This document shows, piece after piece, positions 24,468 to 32,708 of a DNA stretch of 64,000 bases. The translations under genes were made by a program, and so were the position numbers. Origin of the DNA: Streptomyces chartreusis NRRL 3882 (GTDB lineage Bacteria; Actinomycetota; Actinomycetes; Streptomycetales; Streptomycetaceae); NCBI RefSeq assembly GCF_900236475.1, contig NZ_LT963352.1, positions 3,534,001-3,598,000 of the forward strand. The letters run 5' to 3'. Position 1 is the stretch's first letter. Every line of letters begins with the position of its first letter. Below the pieces are notes generated by a model. The model was not told the DNA's origin and ran no database searches. It saw nothing but the letters and a program-made list of their open reading frames with translations.

Positions 24468-24739
24468 CGCTGCCTCCCGCTCATCGGTCGCGCCGGCCGC
24501 ACCCGTCGGGTGAGACCCCGTCCGTATCCCCCATGCCCAAATTCTGACCGTGTTGCCCGACTTCAGCCACCACGGGCCGTCAGCCTGTGGACAACGTCCA
24601 CGGGACACTCACCGAAACTCGGGCGAGCAATCCCGCATATCGGTCATATTTACTCCTAGTCTGACATTGCGCTCGCCCGTCCTGTCCACAGGGCTTGCGC
24701 ACCTGTCCCACTTCGGCTATCGGGAAGGACGGCCACGCC

Positions 24740-25948
24740 ATGCCCGCAGATCTCGCCGTCATCGGACTCGGCCCGTACGGCCTGCCCCTGGCCCAGGCCG
24801 CCGTCGCCGCCGGCGTCGCCACCATCGGCTACCGGACCGGCCCCGAGGCCGGCTCCCTCAGCCCCGCCGAACAGCGCCGGATGCTCTCGGGGGGCTTCCG
24901 GCCGACCACGAACGCAACCGAGCTCGGCCGGGTACGCACCGCGGTCATCTGCGCCCCCACCCCGCGGGGCGCCGACGGCGGACTCGACCTGAGCCAGCTG
25001 GAGGCGGCCGCCCGCACCCTGGCCGCGCACCTGCGCCCGCACACCACTGTGATCCTGGAGTCACCTGTGTACCCAGGGACGACAGAGGAATTCCTGCGTC
25101 CCCTCCTCGAAGAGGGATCGGGTCTGCGCGCCGGCCGCGACTTCCACCTCGCCTACTCCCCCAGCCGCGTCGACCCCGGCAACCGCGACTTCACCCCCGC
25201 CAACACCCCCAAGGTCATCGGCGGCCTCACGCCGGCCTGCACGGAGTCGGCCGCCGCCTTCTACGGACGGCTCACCGACAAGGTGGTACGCGCGCGTGGA
25301 CCCCGCGAAGCGGAGACCGTGCAGCTCCTGGAGACCAACTACCGGCACGTCAACATCGCCCTCGTCAACGAGATGGCCGTCCTCTGCCACGACCTCGGCG
25401 TCGACCTGTGGGACGTCGTCCGCTGCGCGGAGACCAAGCCGTTCGGCTTCCAGGCCTTCCGCCCCGGTCCCGGCGTCGGCGGCCACGCCGTCCCGCAGGA
25501 CCTGACCGCCCACGGCGGCCGCACCCTGCGCATGGTGGAACTGGCCCAGCAGGTCAACAACCGGATGCCCGGCTACGTCGTCCAGCGCGGCGCCACGCTC
25601 CTCAACGAGCACGGCAAGTCGGCCCGGGGCGCACGCGTGCTCCTCCTGGGCGTCACCTACAAGCCCGACCTCGCCGACCTGCACGGCACCCCCGCCCAGG
25701 AGGTTGCCCTGCGCCTGCTGGAACTGGGCGCCTCGGTCAGTTACCACGATCCGCACGTGCCCGCCTGGAGCGTCCTCGACCGCCCCGTCCCCCGCGTGGA
25801 CTCCCTCTACGAGGCGGTCGCCGACGCGGACCTGACCATCCTGCTCCAGCAGCACCGCACGTACGACCTCCAGGGCCTGTCGGTGAAGGCCCAGCTGCTG
25901 CTGGACACGCGGGGGGCGGCGCCCACGGGGGCGGCGCATCGGTTGTGA
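24740..25948 (+). CDS. Degenerate UDP-glucose/GDP-mannose dehydrogenase homologue
   Basis: 402 residues with the full nucleotide-sugar 6-dehydrogenase layout: the NAD fold (VIGLGPYGLPLA), the central helical dimer domain (NYRHVNIALVNEM) and the C-terminal UDP-binding fold (LLLGVTYKPDLADLH). The catalytic set is altered. The GGHCxP nucleophile Cys is Ala (GGHAVP, A250). The Lys of the A-E-x-x-K motif is Gln (Q195), the following E-N is E-T, and the S-P-E-R motif is S-P-S-R. It is therefore unlikely to perform the normal two-step oxidation. It may bind nucleotide sugar without turnover or perform another reaction. The ATG at 24740 begins the NAD fold. It is divergent from glpD. Confidence 0.85.
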   Translation: MPADLAVIGLGPYGLPLAQAAVAAGVATIGYRTGPEAGSLSPAEQRRMLSGGFRPTTNATELGRVRTAVICAPTPRGADGGLDLSQLEAAARTLAAHLRPHTTVILESPVYPGTTEEFLRPLLEEGSGLRAGRDFHLAYSPSRVDPGNRDFTPANTPKVIGGLTPACTESAAAFYGRLTDKVVRARGPREAETVQLLETNYRHVNIALVNEMAVLCHDLGVDLWDVVRCAETKPFGFQAFRPGPGVGGHAVPQDLTAHGGRTLRMVELAQQVNNRMPGYVVQRGATLLNEHGKSARGARVLLLGVTYKPDLADLHGTPAQEVALRLLELGASVSYHDPHVPAWSVLDRPVPRVDSLYEAVADADLTILLQQHRTYDLQGLSVKAQLLLDTRGAAPTGAAHRL

Positions 25949-26206
25949 AGAGGGGCGCGTGGGGGCGCCGAGCCCTCTGGGCTGGTGGCGCGGGGCACCC
26001 CGCCGCCAGTACCTTGGGAGACGGCGGAGCCCACCGCAGAGTGGTCGCTGAGGCAGGCTCCTGGATGGATCACGGAGTGTCCGCCCCTAGTCTTCGTGGG
26101 GGCGGCCGCTCGCCATCCGAAAATCCGCAAGATCCACCTCCTCCGGCACTGCACCATCCGAAGACGGAGTCGGTCCCAGCGGGTGGGCTTGCGGTGGCGT
26201 CCCATG

Positions 26207-26234
26207 GGCGCCCCCTAGAAGAACCTGGGGCGCC
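26207..26234 (+). terminator. Hairpin downstream of the dehydrogenase homologue
   Basis: GGCGCCCC (26207-26214) pairs with GGGGCGCC (26227-26234) across a 12-nt loop that includes CTAGAAGAA. It is about 260 bp after the plus-strand stop codon and is a possible terminator. Confidence 0.5.
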
Positions 26235-26343
26235 GACCACGGACACCGGCGCCTCGAAACCGCCCTCCACGGGGCCGAACGGCCCAAAGGCAACCGCGCC
26301 TCCGTACGGCAACAAGCGCCCTGTCAAAGCCAGTTGGACATGC

Positions 26344-26383
26344 GAAAGGGCCCAGCCACTCACACGAGTGACCAGGCCCTTCC
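26344..26383 (-). terminator. Terminator of guaB3
   Basis: AAGGGCC and GGCCCTT enclose a second stem (CACTC/GAGTG), just beyond the guaB3 stop codon at 26402. Confidence 0.7.
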
Positions 26384-26401
26384 CGTCCTGTGCTCTCCGG
26401 C

Positions 26402-27526
26402 CTACCGCCGATGCTGCGAGTCCGCCACCGTCACCTCGACCCGCTGGAACTCCTTCAGCTCGCTGTACCCGGTCGTGGCCATCGCCCGGCGCAGCGCGCC
26501 GAAGAGGTTCATCGAGCCGTCGGGGGTGTGGGACGGGCCCGTGAGGATCTCCTCGAGGGTGCCGACCGTGCCGAGGGCGACCTTCTTGCCGCGCGGGAGC
26601 TCCTCGTTCACCGCCTCCATGCCCCAGTGGTGGCCCTTGCCCGGGCCGTCGGTCGCGCGGGCGAGCGGGGAGCCCATCATGACCGCGTCGGCGCCGCAGG
26701 CGATCGCCTTGGGCAGGTCGCCGGACCAGCCGACACCGCCGTCCGCGATCACGTGCACGTACCGGCCGCCGGACTCGTCCATGTAGTCGCGGCGGGCCGC
26801 GGCCACGTCGGCGACCGCCGTGGCCATGGGGACCTGGATGCCCAGCACGTTGCGCGTGGTGTGCGCGGCGCCGCCGCCGAAGCCGACCAGCACACCGGCC
26901 GCACCGGTGCGCATCAGGTGCAGCGCCGCCGTGTACGTGGCGCAGCCGCCGACGATCACCGGGACGTCCAGCTCGTAGATGAACTGCTTCAGGTTCAGCG
27001 GCTCGTGCGAACCGGAGACGTGCTCCGCCGAGACCGTCGTGCCGCGGATGACGAAGATGTCCACGCCCGCGTCGACGACGGCCTTGGAGAACTGGGCCGT
27101 GCGCTGCGGGGAGAGCGCCGCGGCCGTGACCACGCCCGAGTCGCGCACCTCCTTGATGCGCGCGCCGATCAGCTCCTCCTTGATGGGCGCGGCGTAGATC
27201 TCCTGGAGGCGCCGGGTCGCCGCCTCGGCGGGCAGCTCGGCGATCTCGTCGAGCAGCGGCTGCGGGTCCTCGTACCGCGTCCACAGACCTTCGAGGTTCA
27301 GCACGCCCAGGCCGCCGAGCTCGCCGATGCGGATGGCGGTGGCCGGGGAGACGACCGAGTCCATGGGAGCGGCCAGGAACGGCAGCTCGAAGCGGTAGGC
27401 GTCGATCTGCCAGGCGATCGAGACCTCCTTCGGGTCCCGCGTACGGCGGCTGGGGACGACGGCGATGTCGTCGAAGGCGTACGCCCGGCGGCCGCGCTTG
27501 CCGCGCCCGATCTCGATCTCAGTCAC
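26402..27526 (-). CDS. guaB3: GuaB3-type IMP dehydrogenase family protein
   Basis: 374 residues with the IMPDH TIM barrel but no CBS pair, the length expected of actinobacterial GuaB3. N-terminal YAFDDIAVVPSRRT aligns with the start of GuaB. LPFLAAPMDSVV, HVIADGGVGWSGD and VMMGSPLARA are the phosphate and substrate loops. The loop that holds the catalytic Cys in GuaB (GSICTTR) reads GGGAAHTTR here, so the nucleophile is absent. The product may act on another nucleotide, or regulate guanine synthesis. GTG start with GAAAGG eight nt upstream. It lies directly downstream of guaB, separated by a terminator. Confidence 0.9.
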   Translation of the reverse strand: MTEIEIGRGKRGRRAYAFDDIAVVPSRRTRDPKEVSIAWQIDAYRFELPFLAAPMDSVVSPATAIRIGELGGLGVLNLEGLWTRYEDPQPLLDEIAELPAEAATRRLQEIYAAPIKEELIGARIKEVRDSGVVTAAALSPQRTAQFSKAVVDAGVDIFVIRGTTVSAEHVSGSHEPLNLKQFIYELDVPVIVGGCATYTAALHLMRTGAAGVLVGFGGGAAHTTRNVLGIQVPMATAVADVAAARRDYMDESGGRYVHVIADGGVGWSGDLPKAIACGADAVMMGSPLARATDGPGKGHHWGMEAVNEELPRGKKVALGTVGTLEEILTGPSHTPDGSMNLFGALRRAMATTGYSELKEFQRVEVTVADSQHRR

Positions 27527-27583
27527 GTCTGTGGCCTTTCCCTGATGCGTTTCAGCGTCTTCCAGTATCGCCGACGGGCACGA

Positions 27584-27618
27584 CGAGGGCGGCCCCGGAT
27601 GCTCCGGAGCCGCCCTCG
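27584..27618 (-). terminator. Hairpin between guaB and guaB3
   Basis: CGAGGGCGGC (27584-27593) pairs with GCCGCCCTCG (27609-27618), with an inner CGG/CCG pair. It follows the guaB stop codon and suggests that guaB3 has its own promoter or depends on read-through. Confidence 0.75.
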
Positions 27619-27631
27619 GAAGGCCGGGCCG

Positions 27632-29137
27632 CTACTTGCTGCGGCTGTAGTTCGGTGCCTCGACCGTCATCTGGATGTCGTGCGGGTGGCTCTCCTTGAG
27701 GCCCGCGGAGGTGATCCGGACGAAGCGGCCCTTGGTCTCCATCTCCTCGATGGAGGCGGCGCCCACGTAGCCCATGGTCTGGCGCAGACCGCCGACGAGC
27801 TGGTGCAGCACGTTGGCCAGCGGGCCGCGGTAGGGCACCTGGCCCTCGATGCCCTCGGGCACGAGCTTGTCGTCGGAGGCGACCTCGGCCTGGAAGTAGC
27901 GGTCCTTGGAGTAGGACCGGCCCTGGCCGCGGGACTGCATCGCGCCGAGCGAGCCCATGCCGCGGTACGACTTGAACTGCTTGCCGTTGATGAACTGAAG
28001 CTCGCCGGGGGACTCCTCACAGCCCGCGAGCAGGCTGCCCAGCATGACGGTGTCGGCGCCCGCGGCGAGCGCCTTGCCGATGTCGCCCGAGTACTGCAGA
28101 CCGCCGTCGCCGATCAGCGGCACACCGGCCGGACGGGCGGCGAGGGACGCCTCGTAGATGGCGGTGACCTGCGGGACGCCGATGCCGGCGACCACGCGGG
28201 TGGTGCAGATGGAGCCGGGGCCGACGCCCACCTTGATGCCGTCGACGCCGGCGTCGATCAGGGCCTGGGCGCCGTCACGCGTGGCGACGTTGCCGCCGAT
28301 CACGTCGACACCGACGCTCGACTTGATCTTCGACATCCAGCTGAGGGCGTTGCTGTTGTGGCCGTGCGAGGTGTCGACCACCAGGAAGTCCACACCGGCC
28401 GCGGCGAGCGCCTGGGCCCGCTCCAGGGCCTCGGGGCTGGCGCCCACGGCGGCGCCGACGATCAGCCGGCCCTCGGCGTCCTTGGCCGCGTTCGGGTACT
28501 GCTCGGCCTTGACGAAGTCCTTGACCGTGATGAGGCCCTTGAGGACACCCGCGTCGTCGACCAGCGGAAGCTTCTCGATCTTGTGGCGGCGCAGCAGCTC
28601 CATGGCGTCGGGGCCGGAGATGCCGACCTTGCCGGTCACCAGGGGCATGGGGGTCATGACCTCGCGCACCTGACGGGAGCGGTCGGTCTCGAAGGCCATG
28701 TCACGGTTGGTGACGATGCCGAGCAGCTTGCCGTTGCCGTCGGTGACGGGGACGCCGCTGATGCGGAACTTGGCGCACAGGGCGTCGGCCTCGGCGAGCG
28801 TCGCGTCGGGATGCACCGTGATCGGGTCGGTGACCATGCCGGACTCGGACCGCTTCACCAGGTCGACCTGGTTGACCTGGTCCTCGATGGAGAGGTTGCG
28901 GTGCAGTACGCCGACGCCGCCCTGGCGGGCCATGGCGATCGCCATGCGCGACTCGGTGACCTTGTCCATGGCGGCGGACAGCAGTGGGATGTTGACCCGG
29001 ACGTTGCGCGAGATGCGGGACGAGGTGTCGACCGCGTTGGGGAGCACTTCGGATGCACCCGGCAGCAGCAGCACGTCGTCGTAGGTCAGCCCGAGTGTCG
29101 CGAATTTACCGGGCACTCCGTCGACGTTGGCAGTCAT
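27632..29137 (-). CDS. guaB: IMP dehydrogenase
   Basis: A 501-residue enzyme that oxidises IMP to XMP with NAD, the rate-limiting step of guanine nucleotide synthesis. The N-terminal LTYDDVLLLPGAS is typical. A CBS pair occupies about residues 95-215 (PITVHPDATLAEAD; MPLVTGKVGISGPDAMELL). The catalytic loop is GVGPGSICTTR with its Cys, and the flap and monovalent-cation region are intact (YRGMGSLGAM). GGAAGG four nt before the ATG at 29137 supports the start. It lies downstream of sigD on the same strand, with a 153-bp gap for its own promoter. Confidence 0.97.
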   Translation of the reverse strand: MTANVDGVPGKFATLGLTYDDVLLLPGASEVLPNAVDTSSRISRNVRVNIPLLSAAMDKVTESRMAIAMARQGGVGVLHRNLSIEDQVNQVDLVKRSESGMVTDPITVHPDATLAEADALCAKFRISGVPVTDGNGKLLGIVTNRDMAFETDRSRQVREVMTPMPLVTGKVGISGPDAMELLRRHKIEKLPLVDDAGVLKGLITVKDFVKAEQYPNAAKDAEGRLIVGAAVGASPEALERAQALAAAGVDFLVVDTSHGHNSNALSWMSKIKSSVGVDVIGGNVATRDGAQALIDAGVDGIKVGVGPGSICTTRVVAGIGVPQVTAIYEASLAARPAGVPLIGDGGLQYSGDIGKALAAGADTVMLGSLLAGCEESPGELQFINGKQFKSYRGMGSLGAMQSRGQGRSYSKDRYFQAEVASDDKLVPEGIEGQVPYRGPLANVLHQLVGGLRQTMGYVGAASIEEMETKGRFVRITSAGLKESHPHDIQMTVEAPNYSRSK

Positions 29138-29290
29138 GACACCTTCCCCAAATGGCCTTGATCGGTGCGGATGTCCATGCTAACGGGAAGCGCGGCTGTC
29201 TCATTCCACGGTTCCGGTCGGCTCCGGGCTTCGTATGTTCGTACGGAAGCGGCCCACCGCCTGTTCAACAGAGGGGTTGTTCAAGCAGGG

Positions 29291-29968
29291 CTACTGCTCG
29301 GCCAGCGCCCGCAGCCGGCTCAGCGCCCTGTGCTGCGCCACCCGGACCGCGCCGGGTGACATTCCCAACATCTGGCCCGTCTCCTCGGCCGTGAGGCCCA
29401 CCGCGATCCGCAGCAGCAGCAGCTCCCGCTGGTTCTCGGGCAGGTTGGCCAGGAGTTTCTTGGCCCATTCCGCGTCACTGCTGAGCAGGGCGCGCTCCTC
29501 CGGCCCCAGGGAGTCGTCGGGCCGCTCGGGCATCTCGTCCGAGGGGACGGCCGTCGAGCCGGGGTGACGCATCGCCGCGCGCTGAAGGTCGGCGACCTTG
29601 TGGGCGGCGATGGCGAAGACGAACGCCTCGAAGGGGCGCCCGGTGTCCCGGTAGCGGGGCAGCGCGAGGAGCACCGCGACGCAGACCTCCTGGGCGAGGT
29701 CCTCCACGAAGTGCCGGGCGTCGCCCGGGAGGCGGGACAGACGGGTGCGGCAGTAGCGCAGGGCCAGGGGGTGGACATGGGCGAGCAGGTCGTGCGTGGC
29801 CTGCTCGTCCCCGTCGACGGCGCGGTGGACGAGCGCGCCGATCGCCCCTTGGGCATTGACCGCCTCGTCGTCGCGCATCGGTCCATGGTGCCTTGCGGCC
29901 GCCGGGTCCGTGGCACCGCGCCCGTTGTTGTGCACCGAAGCGTTATGAGCAGGTGCGCCGGAACTCAT
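29291..29968 (-). CDS. sigD: RNA polymerase sigma factor SigD
   Basis: 225 residues. Region 2 (HDLLAHVHPLALRYCRTRLS, then HFVEDLAQEVCVAVLLALPRYRDTG) and region 4 (LLANLPENQRELLLLRIAVG, then TAEETGQMLGMSPGAVRVAQHRALSRLR) give a compact ECF-like two-domain sigma factor. No C-terminal extension or anti-sigma gene is adjacent. The position between guaB and bldM matches sigD of S. coelicolor. I chose the ATG at 29968, preceded by GGAGGG at eight nt; an inner ATG at 29878 (MRDDEAVNAQ) is the alternative and would give the core sigma only. The regulon is not evident. Confidence 0.9.
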   Translation of the reverse strand: MSSGAPAHNASVHNNGRGATDPAAARHHGPMRDDEAVNAQGAIGALVHRAVDGDEQATHDLLAHVHPLALRYCRTRLSRLPGDARHFVEDLAQEVCVAVLLALPRYRDTGRPFEAFVFAIAAHKVADLQRAAMRHPGSTAVPSDEMPERPDDSLGPEERALLSSDAEWAKKLLANLPENQRELLLLRIAVGLTAEETGQMLGMSPGAVRVAQHRALSRLRALAEQ

Positions 29969-30263
29969 CCCCTGCGCCCTCCCCTTCCGCTCGACCGACT
30001 CGTCCCCGAGGAACTCCACACCCTCAAGGATGCGGCATCCGCGGCGAAACGAGCAGCGGGCACCCTGCGGACCCGCGGTCCGCCCCCGCCGACCTGGCTT
30101 TCCGTGCCCTCACCACGACCGCTGGGGCCTGCCGTTCGGATCATCCCGGGGCCGTGGGTCCTCGCGTGCACCCTGCCGAGCTCTCGACCTCGCTCGGGCA
30201 GGGACGGATCCCCGCCGAGGCTGTCGTCGGCCGCCGGCTTCGGCACACGCGGGTACGGCTCGC

Positions 30264-30306
30264 GCGGGGGCATCCGCGTGCCCCCGCTCTCCGGCCCTGG
30301 CCGGAG
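30264..30306 (-). terminator. Tandem hairpins downstream of bldM
   Basis: GCGGGGGC/GCCCCCGC (30264-30287) and CTCCGGCC/GGCCGGAG (30289-30306) lie about 40-80 nt beyond the bldM stop codon. The rest of the 376-bp gap 29969-30344 shows no gene and presumably carries the sigD promoter. Confidence 0.65.
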
Positions 30307-30344
30307 CCCGCGCCTCGAAGCCGACCCGATCCGAAGGACAGGCC

Positions 30345-30956
30345 CTAGCGCACCAGACCCCACCGGAAGCCGAGCGCCACGGCGTGGGCCCGGTCCGAGG
30401 CGCCGAGCTTCTTGAACAGGCGCCGGGCGTGCGTCTTGACGGTGTCCTCGGAGAGGAACAGCTCACGGCCGATCTCCGCGTTCGAGCGGCCGTGGCTCAT
30501 GCCTTCGAGCACCTGGATCTCACGCGCCGTGAGCGTCGGCGCGGCGCCCATCTCGGCCGAGCGCAGCCGGCGCGGGGCGAGCCGCCAGGTCGGGTCGGCC
30601 AGGGCCTGGGTCACCGTCGCGCGGAGCTCCGCGCGGGAGGCGTCCTTGTGCAGATAGCCGCGGGCACCGGCGGCGACCGCGAGGGCCACGCCGTCCAGGT
30701 CCTCGGCGACGGTGAGCATGATGATGCGCGCACCGGGGTCGGCGGACAGCAGCCGCCGGACCGTCTCGACGCCGCCCAGGCCGGGCATGCGTACGTCCAT
30801 CAGAATCAGGTCCGAGCGGTCGGCCCCCCAGCGGCGGAGGACTTCCTCGCCGTTGGCCGCCGTCGTCACGCGCTCTACGCCGGGCACGGTTGCGACCGCG
30901 CGACGGAGCGCCTCTCGGGCAAGCGGGGAGTCGTCGCAGACGAGGACGGAAGTCAT
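30345..30956 (-). CDS. bldM: BldM, developmental response regulator
   Basis: 203 residues. The N-terminal receiver domain has acidic pocket D8-D9 and phosphoacceptor-position D54 (LILMDVRMPG). The C-terminal NarL/FixJ-type helix-turn-helix contains LTAREIQVLEGMSHGRSNAE and LSEDTVKTHARRLFKKLG. It is nearly certainly BldM, which in Streptomyces activates aerial-hyphae genes as a homodimer and sporulation genes as a heterodimer with WhiI. It has no cognate kinase nearby. GGAGGG five nt before the ATG supports the start. A sigma-BldN-type promoter lies upstream, and whiD is divergent. Confidence 0.96.
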   Translation of the reverse strand: MTSVLVCDDSPLAREALRRAVATVPGVERVTTAANGEEVLRRWGADRSDLILMDVRMPGLGGVETVRRLLSADPGARIIMLTVAEDLDGVALAVAAGARGYLHKDASRAELRATVTQALADPTWRLAPRRLRSAEMGAAPTLTAREIQVLEGMSHGRSNAEIGRELFLSEDTVKTHARRLFKKLGASDRAHAVALGFRWGLVR

Positions 30957-31079
30957 GGCCGCCCTCCGCAGCTGATGCGCGTCACCTTGAGCCTCCAGGC
31001 TGGTACGAAATCGTCACCTGTGCGGTCGACCGCCTCGGACGCCTGCCCGAGCGCTTGTTCCTTCAACCGCCTCGCACTC

Positions 31080-31107
31080 TCAACGACGGTCACTCGAAAG
31101 AGTTACG
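31080..31107 (-). promoter_or_regulatory. Sigma-BldN-type promoter of bldM
   Basis: Reading the minus strand, CGTAAC (31107-31102) and CGTTGA (31085-31080) are separated by 16 nt. This matches the bldM promoter recognised by the ECF sigma factor BldN in S. coelicolor, as I recall it. The predicted leader is about 115 nt. The gap 30957-31336 is otherwise AT-richer than average and must also hold the whiD promoter, which I could not pin down. Confidence 0.8.
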
Positions 31108-31336
31108 GGGTCGGCTGACATCTTCGGCACTCTACGTGAGGGACCGGACACGGTGCAGACATGCGCAACAGACCCTCGAACTTTCATCACAACCTATGCC
31201 CCATTCAGACCCATTTCTTCCGCTTTGCCGGTGTCTGGAGCTAGATTCGCAATGAGTCATATTTTCATCTCCTTAGATCGTAGTTGTACGGTCGTGGACA
31301 CCGGATCCGCCCAAAACGGCTACAAGGGGTCACGTA

Positions 31337-31666
31337 ATGGCAGATTTCTCCCGCCTTCCCGGACCGAACGCGGACCTGTGGGACTGGCAACTGCTGGCTG
31401 CCTGTCGCGGAGTGGACAGCTCGCTCTTCTTCCATCCGGAGGGTGAGCGCGGTGCGGCTCGGAGTGCTCGCGAGAACTCGGCCAAAGAGGTCTGCATGAG
31501 GTGCCCGGTGCGTGCCGAGTGCGCCGCCCACGCGCTGGCGGTGCGGGAACCGTACGGCGTGTGGGGCGGGCTGACCGAGGACGAACGCGAAGAGCTGATG
31601 GGGCGGGCGCGCAACCGGCTGGTGCCGGCGTCGACATCCGGCGGGCACGCCGCCTCGAACAACTGA
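31337..31666 (+). CDS. whiD: WhiD, WhiB-family iron-sulphur regulator
   Basis: 109 residues. Four cysteines, C23, C53, C56 and C62, ligate a [4Fe-4S] cluster in the Wbl family; the G-V-W-G-G turn follows at about residue 74, then a basic C-terminus (GRARNR). Position and spacing match WhiD, which is required for late sporulation and spore maturation. Wbl proteins act with sigma region 4. AAGGGG seven nt before the ATG supports the start. It is transcribed away from bldM across a 380-bp gap. Confidence 0.95.
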   Translation: MADFSRLPGPNADLWDWQLLAACRGVDSSLFFHPEGERGAARSARENSAKEVCMRCPVRAECAAHALAVREPYGVWGGLTEDEREELMGRARNRLVPASTSGGHAASNN

Positions 31667-31731
31667 AGGAACGTTTCTGCGAGTCAGGCACGCGCACGCG
31701 TGCCGTTCATTTCTGACGCGCTGCGCTGCGG

Positions 31732-32628
31732 CTAGCGGTGGGCGGCGCGTGCCAGTTGGTCGAGCGTCGCCGCCACCGCCGGGACCTGTGCGAGGTCGGG
31801 CAGGGTGAGCGCGACGATCTCCCGGCGTACCGCCGGTTCCAGCGTCACGGTCCGTACCCCCCGTGGCCGTACGGACTCGATGGCCAGCTGGGGCAGCACA
31901 GCCACGCCCAGACCGGCGCCGACGAGGCCGGCGACCGCCGGGTAGTCGTCGGTGGCGAAGTCGATGCGCGGTGTGAAGCCGGCCGCCGCGCACACCTCGA
32001 CGAGCTGGCCCCGGCAGCGCGGACAGCCCGCGATCCACGGATCCCGCGCGAGTTCGCCGATGGCGACGGACTGCGCGTCCCCGAGCCGGTGCCGTTCCGG
32101 CACGAGTGCGACGAGCCGGTCCGTCAGCAGCGGCCGTACGACGAGGTCCTCCCACTCCTCGGCACCCGCCGCCCCCTCGTAGCGGAAGGCGAGCGCCACG
32201 TCGCAGTCGCCCTCGCGCAGCATGCCGACGGACGCCGGCGGTTCGGCCTCCTCCAGGAAGACCCGGGTGCCGGGGTGCGCGTCGCGCAGGGCGGCGAGGG
32301 CCGTCGGCACGAGGGTGGAGCTGCCGCTGGGGAAGGAGACGAGCCGGACCCGGCCCGCGCGCAGCCCGGCGATGGCCGCGACCTCCTCCTCGGCGGCCGT
32401 GAGCCCGGCGAGGATCCCGGCGGCGTGCCGCACCAGGGCCTCGCCCGCCTGGGTGAGGCGCATCTCGCGACCGGTGCGGATCAGCAGCGGGGTGCCCACG
32501 GATGTCTCCAGGGCCTTCATCTGCTGGCTGACGGCGGGCTGCGTGCAGCCCAGCTCGCGCCCCGCGGCGGAGAAGGAGCCGGTGGCGGCGACGGCGCGCA
32601 GGACACGGAGGTGGCGAGCTTCGATCAC
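31732..32628 (-). CDS. LysR-family transcriptional regulator
   Basis: 298 residues. The N-terminal winged helix-turn-helix (HLRVLRAVAATGSFSAAGRE, then CTQPAVSQQMKALE) is clear. The effector domain follows (about 90-298), with a C-P-R-C pair and another Cys eight residues later in WIAGCPRCRGQLVEVCAAAG. The GTG start has TATCCT six nt upstream, so a leaderless mRNA is likely. It is divergent from the MOSC gene, 80 bp apart, the classical arrangement for LysR autoregulation and control of the neighbour. The effector is unknown. Confidence 0.9.
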   Translation of the reverse strand: MIEARHLRVLRAVAATGSFSAAGRELGCTQPAVSQQMKALETSVGTPLLIRTGREMRLTQAGEALVRHAAGILAGLTAAEEEVAAIAGLRAGRVRLVSFPSGSSTLVPTALAALRDAHPGTRVFLEEAEPPASVGMLREGDCDVALAFRYEGAAGAEEWEDLVVRPLLTDRLVALVPERHRLGDAQSVAIGELARDPWIAGCPRCRGQLVEVCAAAGFTPRIDFATDDYPAVAGLVGAGLGVAVLPQLAIESVRPRGVRTVTLEPAVRREIVALTLPDLAQVPAVAATLDQLARAAHR

Positions 32629-32708
32629 CCTTCGAGGATAAGTGAGTCTTTGATGCTCCTGCGAATAATGCGTCGACGCTTTGGGGAAGGCTCGCTTACC
32701 GTGCGGGC

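Larger units (their letters stand above)
25949..26401. other. 453-bp gap without a convincing gene
   Basis: The gap lies between the converging dehydrogenase homologue and guaB3. Short open frames on both strands have no Shine-Dalgarno sequence and read as low-complexity. It contains two hairpins (listed separately) and a direct repeat of CATCCGAA (26112 and 26155 areas). I see nothing else supportable. Confidence 0.6.
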
